NCBI GenBank assembly: GCA_021324295.1
Contig: JAJPJJ010000107.1
Coordinates: 1-42,750, forward strand
Direction: 5' to 3'
DNA length: 42,750 nt
Source of the DNA: Bacillota bacterium
GTDB taxonomy: Bacteria; Sysuimicrobiota; Sysuimicrobiia; Sysuimicrobiales; Segetimicrobiaceae
Each line of letters begins with the position of its first letter. Within the stretch, counting starts at the first letter, position 1. Shown in pieces: positions 23,982 through 32,163 of this stretch. The position numbers and the translations under genes were made by a program. The notes under the pieces are model-generated. The model saw nothing but the letters and a program-made list of their open reading frames with translations. It did not search any database and was not told the origin of the DNA.

Positions 23982-25526
23982 CTATTGGGGATAGATGACC
24001 ACCCGGCGGAACGGGTCGGTTCCCTTGCTCTCTGAGCTGAGCCCGTACCGCTGGATCAACTGGTGCTGGAGGCGCCGGACGTACGAGTTCTGGGGAGACA
24101 GCTCGACCGGCTGGGCGGCCGACATCACCTCGGAGATCGCCTCCTCGACTTCGCGCAGGGCGATCTCCTCCGGGCTCAGCCGGTCCTCCACGCCGAAGAT
24201 CTCCCGCAGCACCCCCTCGATCTGCGACAGCGTGTTGCTCTTGATCACGTGCGTCGGCAGGCCGCGCGTCCCGGCCTCCCGCAGCCGCTTCGGCTGGCGC
24301 TTCTCCTGCGACTTGAGCGTCAGCAGGACGTCCGCCTCGTAGAGGTTGTCGGCGATGCTGGCCGGCACCCGCAGCTCCCGGATCGCTCGCTCCAGGCGGT
24401 TCCGGCTCACCGCGTACGGGTAGACCCGCACGATCTTGTGCGGCGCCGAGGGCCCGGCCTCTCCGTCCGCGGCCGGCGCCGGCGCCGGCGGCTGCTGCGC
24501 GACCTCCTCCGCCGCGCCGCTCGTGATGCGCACCTCGCCCTCCGGGGTGCGCGTGCGGATCTCGGGGCGGGGCATCGTCCCGCGCAGGAAGCGATCCACG
24601 ACCTGCGCGACGCTGTGGTGGACGGCCAGCCGATCCTTCTCCTGGATCTCGATGACGACGTCGAACGTCGGCGGCGCCTTGCGCTCCAGCACCGTCTTCT
24701 GCGTGCCGCGCCGGCGCGCTTCCTCGTCGCTGAGCGTCACCGCCTGGATCCCGCCGATCAGATCGCAGAGCGTCGGATTCTGCAGGAGGTTGTCGAGGGT
24801 GTTCCCGTGCGCCGTCGCGATGAGCTGCACGCCCCGCTCGGCGATCGTGCGGGCCGCGAGCGCCTCCGCCTCGGTGCCGATCTCATCGATGACGATCACC
24901 TCGGGCATGTGGTTCTCCACCGCCTCGATCATCACCGCGTGCTGCAGCTCCGGGTAGAGCACTTGCATGCGGCGGGCCCGGCCGATCCCGGGGTGCGGGA
25001 TGTCGCCGTCGCCCGCGATCTCGTTGCTCGTATCCACGACCACCACGCGCTTCTGGACCTCGTCGCTCAGCACCCGGGCGGCCTCGCGCAAGAGCGTCGT
25101 CTTGCCCACGCCGGGCCGCCCGACGAGCAGGACGCTCTGGCCGGAGTCGATCACGTCGCGGACGATATCCACCGTGCCGAAGACGGCGCGCCCGACGCGC
25201 AGGGTCAGCCCGATGATCTCGCCCACCCGGTTGCGGATCGCGGAGATCCGGTGGAGCGTGCGCTCGATCCCGGCCCGGTTGTCCTTGCCGAACGTGCCCA
25301 CGCGGCTCGTCACGTACTGCATGTCTTCGCGGGTGACGAACTGGTCCGACAGGCGTACCACCCGGCCGGGGAAGCGGGCCTCGGGCTCGCGCCCGAGGTC
25401 CATCACCACCTCGAGGAGCTCCTCCAGGTCGGACTGCTCCTCAAGCCGGCGCCGGATGGGCGGCGGCAACACGCCGAGCAAGAGGTCGAGGTTGTCTGTA
25501 ATGTGGACCTGCTGGCCGATCACCAA
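23982..25526 (-). CDS. R3H-domain AAA ATPase (SpoIIIAA-like)
   Basis: 514-residue cytoplasmic ATPase with an N-terminal helical region and a RecA/AAA core like stage III sporulation protein AA. Walker A is LLVGRPGVGKTTLLREAARVL. The Walker B region is VIVIDEIGTEAEALAARTIAERGVQLIATAHG. A Glu/Pro-rich linker follows near residues 330-360, then a C-terminal R3H nucleic-acid-binding motif (SYVRRLQHQLIQRYGL, Arg-x3-His). Proteins of this build are common in cyanobacteria, Chloroflexi and Firmicutes and have no agreed function; the R3H motif suggests single-stranded nucleic acid binding. The start is TTG 25526 or GTG 25523, just after an in-frame TGA and a GAGGTG. It heads the tmk-darA-holB operon. 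Confidence 0.88.
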   Translation of the reverse strand: MVIGQQVHITDNLDLLLGVLPPPIRRRLEEQSDLEELLEVVMDLGREPEARFPGRVVRLSDQFVTREDMQYVTSRVGTFGKDNRAGIERTLHRISAIRNRVGEIIGLTLRVGRAVFGTVDIVRDVIDSGQSVLLVGRPGVGKTTLLREAARVLSDEVQKRVVVVDTSNEIAGDGDIPHPGIGRARRMQVLYPELQHAVMIEAVENHMPEVIVIDEIGTEAEALAARTIAERGVQLIATAHGNTLDNLLQNPTLCDLIGGIQAVTLSDEEARRRGTQKTVLERKAPPTFDVVIEIQEKDRLAVHHSVAQVVDRFLRGTMPRPEIRTRTPEGEVRITSGAAEEVAQQPPAPAPAADGEAGPSAPHKIVRVYPYAVSRNRLERAIRELRVPASIADNLYEADVLLTLKSQEKRQPKRLREAGTRGLPTHVIKSNTLSQIEGVLREIFGVEDRLSPEEIALREVEEAISEVMSAAQPVELSPQNSYVRRLQHQLIQRYGLSSESKGTDPFRRVVIYPQ

Positions 25527-25606
25527 CGGATCACCTCACGACTACCGCCCCGCCGCGGTGCTGCGGGACGCCCGTCCCTGTTGATGCCCGCGGCCCCGAA
25601 ACACAA

Positions 25607-25636
25607 GGAGGAGAACCGCGATACGGGTTCTCCTCC
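25607..25636 (-). terminator. Hairpin with U-rich tail in the leader of the R3H-tmk-darA-holB operon
   Basis: Perfect 11-bp stem (ggaggagaacc 25607-25617 with ggttctcctcc 25626-25636) and an 8-nt loop. On the minus strand it is followed by TTGTGTTT. It lies between the predicted promoter (-10 at 25684-25679) and the start codon, so it is placed like a transcription attenuator. The stem also contains AGGAG sequences that could act on translation. Confidence 0.5.
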
Positions 25637-25678
25637 CACCGAGGCCCGCTGCCTACGCCATGCCATGTCTCTGCCTTC

Positions 25679-25684
25679 ATTATA
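25679..25684 (-). promoter_or_regulatory. Predicted -10 box of the R3H-tmk-darA-holB operon
   Basis: A perfect TATAAT on the minus strand (attata on plus), with TTGCGC about 19 nt upstream as a weak -35. The predicted start is near 25672, giving a leader of about 145 nt that contains the hairpin. Confidence 0.5.
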
Positions 25685-25715
25685 GAGCCTTCCCCGGCCT
25701 GGGCGCAACGTATCC

Positions 25716-25761
25716 CCGCCGGCTGTCCGGCCGCCCCGCGGGGCGGCCGGACAGCCGGCGG
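25716..25761. terminator. 46-bp perfect palindrome after the RlmI-type gene
   Basis: Arms 25716-25737 and 25740-25761 are fully complementary over 22 bp (core ggctgtccggccgcccc and its complement) with only two bases between them. It begins 3 bp after the methyltransferase stop on the minus strand and ends just upstream of the R3H operon promoter. No U-run follows. It is probably a terminator or mRNA 3'-end barrier. Confidence 0.55.
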
Positions 25762-25763
25762 CC

Positions 25764-26948
25764 CTACTCCACGGCCAGGATCAGGCACTTCAAATAGCGG
25801 GTCTCGGGCATCGCGGGGTGGACCGGGTGGTCCCGGGCCTGGAAGCGGGTCTCGACGAGGCGCATCCACCGGCCCGCGTCTCGAGCCGCCTGCTGGATCG
25901 TCTCCCGCAGGAGCGCCTCGTCCACGTGGTACGAGCAGGAGCAGCTCACGAGCCACCCGCCCGGACGGAGCAGCTTGAGGGCGCGGAGGTTGATCTCCTT
26001 GTAGCCGGCCAGGCCGGAGGGGAGCGCCTCGCGCGTGCGAACGAACGCCGGCGGATCCAGGATCACCATATCGAAGCGGGCCCGCTCGCGGGCCAGGCGC
26101 CGGAGCTCGTCGAACGCGTTCCCCTGCGCGACCCGGATCCGGTCCGCGACGCCGTTCAGCCGCGCATGGTGCGCGGCGAGCCGAACGGCATCGGCCGAGA
26201 TCTCGATTCCGGTGACCGAGGCGGCGCCGGCGCGCGCGGCGTGCAGGCCCCAAGCGCCGGTGTAGGCGAAGCAATCGAGGACCTCCCGCCCCGCCGCGAG
26301 CGCAGCGGCGGCGGACCGGTTCTCCCGCTGGTCGAGGAAGAATCCCGTCTTCTGTCCCCGCGCGACGTCCACCACGAAGCGGAGGCCCTCCTCCTCGATC
26401 TCGACGTCCGTTCCCCCCGGGCCGACCAGCCACCCGGTCTCGCGGGGCAGCCCCTCCAGGCGGCGGACCGCGGGGTCGTTGCGCGCGAAGATCCCCCGCG
26501 GGCTCAGGAGCTCGCCGAGGAGCCCGGCGAGCATCTCCTTCCGGCGGTCCATCCCGAGCGTCAGCGTCTGCACGACCAGCACGTCCCCGTACCGGTCGAC
26601 GATCAGCCCGGGGAGCAGATCGGCCTCGCCGTACACAAGCCGGCAGGCGCCGGCCCCCGCGGCGACCCGGCCGCGCAGGGTGAGCGCGCTCTCCAGGCGG
26701 GCGCGGAAGAACCGCTCGTCCAGATCGCATTCGGCCGAGGTGAGGAGGCGAACGGTGATGAGGGACCGCGTATTGAGCAGGCCCGTGCCGAGGGACCGCC
26801 CCGAGGAGCTGCGCACCGCGACGACGTCCCCGTCCGCGGGCTGGCCGTCGATCCGGGCGATGTCGCCCCGGTAGACCCACAGGTGCCCGGCCTGCGGGCG
26901 CTGGTCGCGTCCGGGCCGCAGCACCACCACGGGGCGGCGCCCCGCCAC
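25764..26948 (-). CDS. rlmI: Class I rRNA methyltransferase, RlmI/YccW-like
   Basis: About 394 residues from GTG 26948, the size of E. coli RlmI, the m5C methyltransferase of 23S rRNA. The N-terminal PUA-like domain has VVVLRPGRDQRPQAGHLWVYRGDI and VVAVRSSSGRSLGTGLLN. A linker contains LPGLIVDRYGDVLVVQ. The SAM domain has QKTGFFLDQRENR, VLDCFAYTGAWGLHAARAGA, MVILDPPAF and LVSCSCSYHV (SCS motif). The start is uncertain: several GTGs follow, and the frame extends back into endoQ. It lies 34 bp after the endoQ stop, on the same strand. The target nucleotide is inferred from family. Confidence 0.9.
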   Translation of the reverse strand: MAGRRPVVVLRPGRDQRPQAGHLWVYRGDIARIDGQPADGDVVAVRSSSGRSLGTGLLNTRSLITVRLLTSAECDLDERFFRARLESALTLRGRVAAGAGACRLVYGEADLLPGLIVDRYGDVLVVQTLTLGMDRRKEMLAGLLGELLSPRGIFARNDPAVRRLEGLPRETGWLVGPGGTDVEIEEEGLRFVVDVARGQKTGFFLDQRENRSAAAALAAGREVLDCFAYTGAWGLHAARAGAASVTGIEISADAVRLAAHHARLNGVADRIRVAQGNAFDELRRLARERARFDMVILDPPAFVRTREALPSGLAGYKEINLRALKLLRPGGWLVSCSCSYHVDEALLRETIQQAARDAGRWMRLVETRFQARDHPVHPAMPETRYLKCLILAVE

Positions 26949-26982
26949 GGGGCCGGCGCCCGGCGAGCGGGGAGGCGGGGCC

Positions 26983-28236
26983 TCAGAAGAGGCTTGTCTG
27001 GGCTGGCTGCTGCGGCGCGCCCGGGCGCTGCTCGTCGTCGCCGGCTCCGTTGAAGATGTGGATCTCCCCAAAGACGCCGTCGTAGCCGGGCCGGATGGTG
27101 ACGCGGCCCTCGCGGACCCGGCGCACGCCCTCGACCACGCGCGGCCGCGCGTGCCGGCCGAGTTCCTCCAGCGGAGCGTCCAGGAGGACCGGGAACTCGC
27201 CGCCGAACGCCTGGACGAGCCGCAGGTACTCCTCGCGTACGGTGGCGGTGCCCGGCTGCGCGCCGAGCGCCTCCGCGATGATCTCCTCGAGCGGGATCAG
27301 GCTCCGGAACGGGATGCGCCCTCCCGGCGGCGGCTCCTCCCGGTCCGCCAGCGCCTCGACACGCGACAGCACGCCGACCGTGAGCGGCCGGCCGCACACC
27401 GGACAGATGCCGCGCAGCGCCCGGGTCTGCTTGGGGGAGAGGCGCTGGTTGCACGCGCGGTGGCCATCGAAGTGGTACTTCCCTTCCTCCGGAAAGAACT
27501 CGATCGTGAAGAGAAACTTCGAGCGGTCCCGCTCCCGCAGCACGCGCGTGATCGCGGCGTAGTCGAGGTCGCAGTCCAGCACGTTGGCCTCCCGCCCGAG
27601 CTTCGCCGGGGAGTGCGCGTCGGAATTGCTCACCAGCGTCACCCGGTCCAGCTCCGAGAGGCGCCAGTTCATCGGCGGATCGCTGCTGAGCCCGGTCTCC
27701 ACGGCGTGGATGTGCCGCGCCTGGTCCCCGAAGCACTCCTCGAGGCTGTCGAAGCCGGAGTTGCTCCCGTAGAGCGAGAACCACGGCGTCCAGACGTGCG
27801 CGGGGATCACCATGCACTCCGGCGAGATCTCCATCACGTACTCGACCAGCTTGTCGCTCGGCAGGGACAGGGTCGGACGGCCGTCCGCCATCAGGCTGCC
27901 GAACCTCGACAGCACAGCGTTGACCCGGTCCACGACCTCGAAGCTGGGCGCGAGGAGGATGTTGTGGATCTTCCGCAGGCGTCCGCCCTGGGGGTAGATG
28001 TTGCTCACCTCAACGGTGAGCATGAAGTGCTGCCCGCCGTGCGTGAACAGCCCTCGGCCGGTCGGCGCGAGCTTCGCGCGCAGCTCCCGCAGCCAGACCG
28101 GATGGGTGAAGTCGCCGGTGCCGACGAGGGTGATCCCCTTGAGGCCGCACCACTTCGCGAGGTGCTCCACGTCCATATCGCGGCTGGTGGCGCGGCTGAA
28201 CTTCGAGTGCAGGTGCAGGTCAGCGATGATACGCAT
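26983..28236 (-). CDS. Endonuclease Q-family PHP-domain protein with a C-terminal clamp-binding motif
   Basis: 417 residues; ATG 28236 has AGGAG just upstream. It has an N-terminal PHP metal-dependent phosphoesterase fold (MRIIADLHLHSKFSRATSRDM, TLVGTGDFTHPVW, CMVIPAHVWTPWFSLYG, TLVSNSDAHSP). A CNQRLSPKQ...CPVCGRPLTVGV zinc element follows, and the protein matches the archaeal/bacterial EndoQ family. EndoQ cuts DNA 5' to deaminated bases and abasic sites. The protein ends QTSLF, close to the bacterial beta-clamp pentapeptide QL(S/D)LF, suggesting recruitment to the sliding clamp where archaeal EndoQ uses PCNA. It precedes the RlmI-type gene by 34 bp. Confidence 0.85.
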   Translation of the reverse strand: MRIIADLHLHSKFSRATSRDMDVEHLAKWCGLKGITLVGTGDFTHPVWLRELRAKLAPTGRGLFTHGGQHFMLTVEVSNIYPQGGRLRKIHNILLAPSFEVVDRVNAVLSRFGSLMADGRPTLSLPSDKLVEYVMEISPECMVIPAHVWTPWFSLYGSNSGFDSLEECFGDQARHIHAVETGLSSDPPMNWRLSELDRVTLVSNSDAHSPAKLGREANVLDCDLDYAAITRVLRERDRSKFLFTIEFFPEEGKYHFDGHRACNQRLSPKQTRALRGICPVCGRPLTVGVLSRVEALADREEPPPGGRIPFRSLIPLEEIIAEALGAQPGTATVREEYLRLVQAFGGEFPVLLDAPLEELGRHARPRVVEGVRRVREGRVTIRPGYDGVFGEIHIFNGAGDDEQRPGAPQQPAQTSLF

Positions 28237-28330
28237 AGCTCCTGATTCGTGGCGACCTGCAGGATCTCCCTCCCGGGCGCCGTGCTTCGCCCGTCCGCAC
28301 CCGTGGACACCCGCGCCCCGTTGCCGCAGG

Positions 28331-28447
28331 CGCCCGGGCAGCACGCCCTCTCCGTCCCCCGGGGCGCAGCGTTCCGGTGCGTATCACGTGGTCGGTGCGC
28401 GCCCGAAGGGGCCCCTCTCCGAGGACGCGCGCTCCGGGCGGCGCACG
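28331..28447. repeat. Intergenic repeat family B, copy 1
   Basis: About 115 bp, clearly homologous to 38946-39060. Shared blocks are gcgttccgg, GTGCGTATCACGTGGT versus GCGCGTGTCGCGTGGT, GCGCGCCCGA and gggcccctctccgaggacg. It lies in the gap between the flavoprotein stop and the endoQ start. Confidence 0.7.
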
Positions 28448-28456
28448 CCGGCTCCC

Positions 28457-29734
28457 CTATACTTGGGCGAGCATCCCGTGGAGGAGGGCCTTGGCGAGGA
28501 GCGGGAACAGCGCCGGGCGGCGCAGCGTCGAGGTGGCGAGCCCGCGCAGCAGCGGGAGGAACACCCGCGACTGGAACTGCGTATCGCCGGCGGCCTCCAC
28601 GCTGGACCGGATGCGCGGGCTCTCCGCGATCATTCGCAGCGCCACATCGAGCTCGTGGTCGGATAACCGGTTGATCGCGCGCCGGCCGAACGCCGTGAAT
28701 GCGACCTCGCGGCCGAACCGCTCCCGCCAGCCCCGCTCGTAGGCCGCGCATGCGCCGGCGTCGCCGGCGACGTACCGGGTCGCCGCCTCGCCGGCGAGGC
28801 GGCCGGCGATCATCGCGTAGTAGATCCCGCCGCCCGATGTCGCCTTCACCTGCCCCGCGGCGTCGCCGGCGACGAGGATGCCGTCTGCGCTCGTCGGGGC
28901 GCGGCCCATCAGGAAGGGGATCCGGCCCCCCACCTTCTGCTCGATGGAGGCGCCGGCCATGCGGCCGCGCAGCGCCGGGTGCGTCGCCAGCAGACGCTCG
29001 AGATACCAGACGGGAGGCCGCCGGCTGCGTCGCGGATCGATGCAGAGGCCCACACGTGCGCGGTGGCCGTCGAGCGGCATCAGCCAGGCGAAGAACCCCG
29101 GGGCGATCCCCTCGCCAAAGAACATCTCGGGCGTGTCGGGCGCCAGCCCCCGGGCGCCGCGCACCTGGTACTGCAGCCCCAGCGCGTACCGGCGGGGCAG
29201 CGACAGGCCCAGCATCCCGGGCAGGCGCGGCGCGGCCCCCTCGGCGTCGATCACGAGCCGGCACCGCGCCGCGAACGTCTGCCCGCCCGGCCCGCGCCGC
29301 TCCCCGCGCACGACGATGCCGCCGTCCTCGCGCGCCGCGGACGTGACCCGAACCCCGATCAGCACATCGGCCCCGGCGGCCGCGGCGCGGTCCACGAGCC
29401 AGCGGTCGAACGCGACCCGGTCGACCACGTACGAGTCCACCGCAGCCCGCCGCAGGCGGAGGGAGACACCGCCGGGGGAGTGAAACACCGCCGCGCTCAC
29501 CGCGTTGATGGCGAGCGACGCCGGCAGCTCGAACTCGCGGAAGGCATGGTGCGAGAGCTTTCCCGTGCAGTGGCTGGGCATCCCGACGCTCGCGTGCTCT
29601 TCCAGGAGGAGGGTCCGCAGCCCGGCCCGTGCCGCCGCGCGCGCCGCCTCCGACCCCGCGGGGCCGGCTCCGACCACGATCACGTCGGGTCCGGTCGTCA
29701 CGAGGGAGTTGCGGTTCGTGGCGGCCCAGGGCAT
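28457..29734 (-). CDS. Geranylgeranyl reductase-family FAD oxidoreductase
   Basis: 425 residues. It has an N-terminal dinucleotide fold (DVIVVGAGPAGSEAARAAARAGLRTLLLEE, GxGxxG at 22-27) and the family CxGxxS-like HCTGKLS. A substrate-domain VDRVAFDRWLVDRA segment follows, then the second FAD motif GILVAGDAAGQVKATSGGGIYYAMIAG. This family reduces isoprenoid double bonds (digeranylgeranylglycerophospholipid or geranylgeranyl-chlorophyll type) or acts as an electron-transfer flavoprotein dehydrogenase homologue. ATG 29734 has GAGGGGAGGAA directly upstream. It diverges from the hydrolase gene with only 31 bp between starts. The substrate is unknown; menaquinone or lipid isoprenoids are plausible. 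Confidence 0.85.
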   Translation of the reverse strand: MPWAATNRNSLVTTGPDVIVVGAGPAGSEAARAAARAGLRTLLLEEHASVGMPSHCTGKLSHHAFREFELPASLAINAVSAAVFHSPGGVSLRLRRAAVDSYVVDRVAFDRWLVDRAAAAGADVLIGVRVTSAAREDGGIVVRGERRGPGGQTFAARCRLVIDAEGAAPRLPGMLGLSLPRRYALGLQYQVRGARGLAPDTPEMFFGEGIAPGFFAWLMPLDGHRARVGLCIDPRRSRRPPVWYLERLLATHPALRGRMAGASIEQKVGGRIPFLMGRAPTSADGILVAGDAAGQVKATSGGGIYYAMIAGRLAGEAATRYVAGDAGACAAYERGWRERFGREVAFTAFGRRAINRLSDHELDVALRMIAESPRIRSSVEAAGDTQFQSRVFLPLLRGLATSTLRRPALFPLLAKALLHGMLAQV

Positions 29735-29765
29735 TTCCTCCCCTCCCCCGAGCGTATTCCTCAGC

Positions 29766-31358
29766 ATGACGTCCTGCCGCCTCACCGGCGCCCTCCTCCT
29801 CGCGCTCGTCCTCGTGTTCCCGCAGGGGCGGGCGGGGGCCGACGCCCTACCGGCCGGCATCGCGCGGGAGCGTATCGAGCTCGCCGGCGCGGACGAGCCG
29901 CACACCCCCCCACACCTCAACCGCATCGTGGCGTTCCGCTACTTCGCCCCGGGCGCGGGCGTTCCCGAGGAGCTGCTGGTGCTCGTCCCCGGCCTCAACT
30001 CCGGCCCCAACACCTTCGATCTCCTGGCGCGGGCGCTCACGGCGGCGTCCGGCGGCCGCCTGTCCGTGTGGGTAACGGAGCCGCGCGGCACGCTCCTGCA
30101 GGACCGCCGGGGCATCGAGGCGGCGCTCGCCTACCGGAACCCCGACTTCGCGCTCGCGTACTACTACGGGAACTTCGCGATCGACGGGCACCGCTTTCGC
30201 CCGCTCCCGCGGGATGCGACCCCGTACGCCGCATACTGGGGGCTCGATGTCCACCTGCGGGACATCCGCGCCGTCGTGCAGCAGGCCCGCCGGCGCTTCC
30301 CCGGTGCGCCGATCCTGCTCGGCGGCCATTCACTCGGCGCCATCATGGCGGCGATGTATGCGGCCTACGACTTCGACCGGGTCCCGGGGCCCGCGCCGGT
30401 GCCGCAGAGCGGCGGGGTTCCGGCTCCCTCTCCCGGGTCCGGCGCCCGGGATCTCCGCGGCCTTGTGATGCTGGACGGGGTCCCGCTCGGCGGGATCCCC
30501 CGGCTGTCGCCGCGCCAGTACCTCCACGGGGTCTGGATCCCCGGGTTCAGCCGCTTTCCGGGCGTCGACCAGCTCACGAGCGCGGATCCCCGGCGGCGGG
30601 TCGGACCGTTCACGGAGACGTCGGAGCTCGCGCGGACGCAGGACAGCATCCTCTTTGATGTCATCGCCACGTACGCATACCTGCGGCCACAGGAGCCGAG
30701 CCACAACCCCTTCTACCCGAAGAGGCGGCTGCCGATCACGAACGAGGCGCTCCTCGGCGCGGTGCTGTCCGACCGGATGCAGCCTGACCTGTTCATCCGC
30801 GCATCGGTGGGCCGTCCCCTGGGAGTCTTTCCCCGGATCCCGGACCCCGCCAACGCGAACCCGGGCGGCCTCCTGGATCTCGAGCACGGCCGGCCCGCGC
30901 CCGGACAGACGCTCATCCGGTGGCTGCCGTACGAGCCGGGGCACGCGCCGCCCGGCCACGTCGACCTGCGCGCGCTCGAGGAGGCGATCCTCCGGCCGGG
31001 CGGAGATTTCACGCAGTGGTACATGCCGTGGCGGCTCCTGCTGGACCTCGGGCTCGCCATCCACCTCGACACGAGCGACGCGTTTGCCCGGCAGTTCCTG
31101 AGCCTGACGCAGGTGCGCTATACGACGCTGCCCGTGCTGATCATCGGCGCTGGGCTGGGGCTCGTCCGCCGCCCCGGGGACACGCTGTTCTACCGGAGCC
31201 TCATCCGGACGCCGCCGCGGGACGTGACGGTGCGGGTGCTCCGGGGGTATACTCATCTCGACCTGGAGGACGCGACGGACAACGAGGCCGTCCCGCTGAT
31301 CCTGGGCTGGGCGGCATCCGTCCTCGACGCAGGGATGGATCGGAGGTCGAGCCCGTGA
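29766..31358 (+). CDS. Secreted alpha/beta-hydrolase
   Basis: 530 residues. An N-terminal signal peptide (MTSCRLTGALLLALVLVFPQGRAGADA) is followed by an alpha/beta-hydrolase domain: LVLVPGLNSGPNTFDLLA (oxyanion-type loop), LGGHSLGAIMAAMYAA with nucleophile Ser189, and a late YTHLDLEDA that could supply the His. A Pro-rich insertion (VPGPAPVPQSGGVPAPSPG, about 206-225) breaks the core. It resembles lipase/esterase-like proteins; the substrate is unknown. The plus-strand sequence before ATG 29766 lacks a good ribosome-binding site, so the start is not certain. The DUF192 gene follows 51 bp downstream and is also exported. Confidence 0.78.
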   Translation: MTSCRLTGALLLALVLVFPQGRAGADALPAGIARERIELAGADEPHTPPHLNRIVAFRYFAPGAGVPEELLVLVPGLNSGPNTFDLLARALTAASGGRLSVWVTEPRGTLLQDRRGIEAALAYRNPDFALAYYYGNFAIDGHRFRPLPRDATPYAAYWGLDVHLRDIRAVVQQARRRFPGAPILLGGHSLGAIMAAMYAAYDFDRVPGPAPVPQSGGVPAPSPGSGARDLRGLVMLDGVPLGGIPRLSPRQYLHGVWIPGFSRFPGVDQLTSADPRRRVGPFTETSELARTQDSILFDVIATYAYLRPQEPSHNPFYPKRRLPITNEALLGAVLSDRMQPDLFIRASVGRPLGVFPRIPDPANANPGGLLDLEHGRPAPGQTLIRWLPYEPGHAPPGHVDLRALEEAILRPGGDFTQWYMPWRLLLDLGLAIHLDTSDAFARQFLSLTQVRYTTLPVLIIGAGLGLVRRPGDTLFYRSLIRTPPRDVTVRVLRGYTHLDLEDATDNEAVPLILGWAASVLDAGMDRRSSP

Positions 31359-31409
31359 CCACCGGCGCGCCGCGCGGGCGGAGACATGGACCGAGCCGGG
31401 AGGAGCGGG

Positions 31410-32006
31410 ATGCCTAGCCGCGGGTGGGTCTGGGCCGCTCTCGGCGCGGTGGCGGTGCTCCCCGGCCTCGTGGCCGGGCCGCCGGGCGGCGCGCTCGCGC
31501 AGCAGTCCCCGCCCGGCTGCCACGTACCGCAGTTCGCCTACAAGCACGGCACCGTCACGTTCGCCGAGCACGGGCGGACCGTGCAGGTCCGGGTCGAGAT
31601 CGCGGATAGCGAGCCGGCACGGGAAGTTGGGCTCATGTGCCGGACCTCCCTCGATCCCGACGCGGGGATGCTGTTCGTCTTCGAGGACCAGACGAGCGTC
31701 CCGTTCTGGATGAAGGACACGCTCATCCCGCTGTCCATCGCCTTTCTGGACAGCCGCTGGCGCATCGTGGCGCTGATGGACATGAAGGTGGCCCCGGATC
31801 CCGATCGGGGCCCGTTCGAGTACTACGGCCCCAAGCGCCCCTACCGGTACGCGCTCGAGGTAAACGAGGGCTTCTTCGCGCGGTACGGGCTCGATGAGAA
31901 GGCCGAGGTGCGCTTCTCCCCCGAGGCGGCGAGGGGCGCGCCCGCGGCCGCGCGGGCTGCCGGCCGGGCCGCGCCGGACAGCCGCTGCGAGTCAAGGGCT
32001 TTCTAG
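31410..32006 (+). CDS. Secreted DUF192-family protein
   Basis: 198 residues from ATG 31410 (GGGAGGAGC upstream). A signal peptide (VWAALGAVAVLPGLVAG...ALAQ) precedes a DUF192 domain: VRVEIADSEPAREVGLMCR (usually RxxGLM), GMLFVFEDQTSVPFWMKDTLIPLSIAFLD and ALEVNEGFFARYGL. The C-terminus is Ala/Arg-rich. DUF192 proteins are small extracytoplasmic beta-barrels of unknown role. An upstream ATG (31386) is in frame but poorly placed. Confidence 0.88.
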   Translation: MPSRGWVWAALGAVAVLPGLVAGPPGGALAQQSPPGCHVPQFAYKHGTVTFAEHGRTVQVRVEIADSEPAREVGLMCRTSLDPDAGMLFVFEDQTSVPFWMKDTLIPLSIAFLDSRWRIVALMDMKVAPDPDRGPFEYYGPKRPYRYALEVNEGFFARYGLDEKAEVRFSPEAARGAPAAARAAGRAAPDSRCESRAF

Positions 32007-32089
32007 GGCGCTCACATCCCGTGGGCGCCGGAATCCGAAGGGGATCGCGCAGGATCTCGTATTTTCGAGGCCACCAGCGCGGATTCTTC

Positions 32090-32119
32090 TTGAACCGCTG
32101 CTCTTCGCTCTGGTATGAT
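32090..32119 (+). promoter_or_regulatory. Predicted promoter of the hppA operon
   Basis: TTGAAC (32090-32095), 18-nt spacer, TATGAT (32114-32119). Transcription would start near 32126, about 38 nt before the hppA ATG. The short leader can form a GGGGCG/CGCCCC hairpin. Confidence 0.6.
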
Positions 32120-32163
32120 GGGGGCGCCGCGCGCCCCGAGGATCGTCCCGAGGAGGCTTCCGG

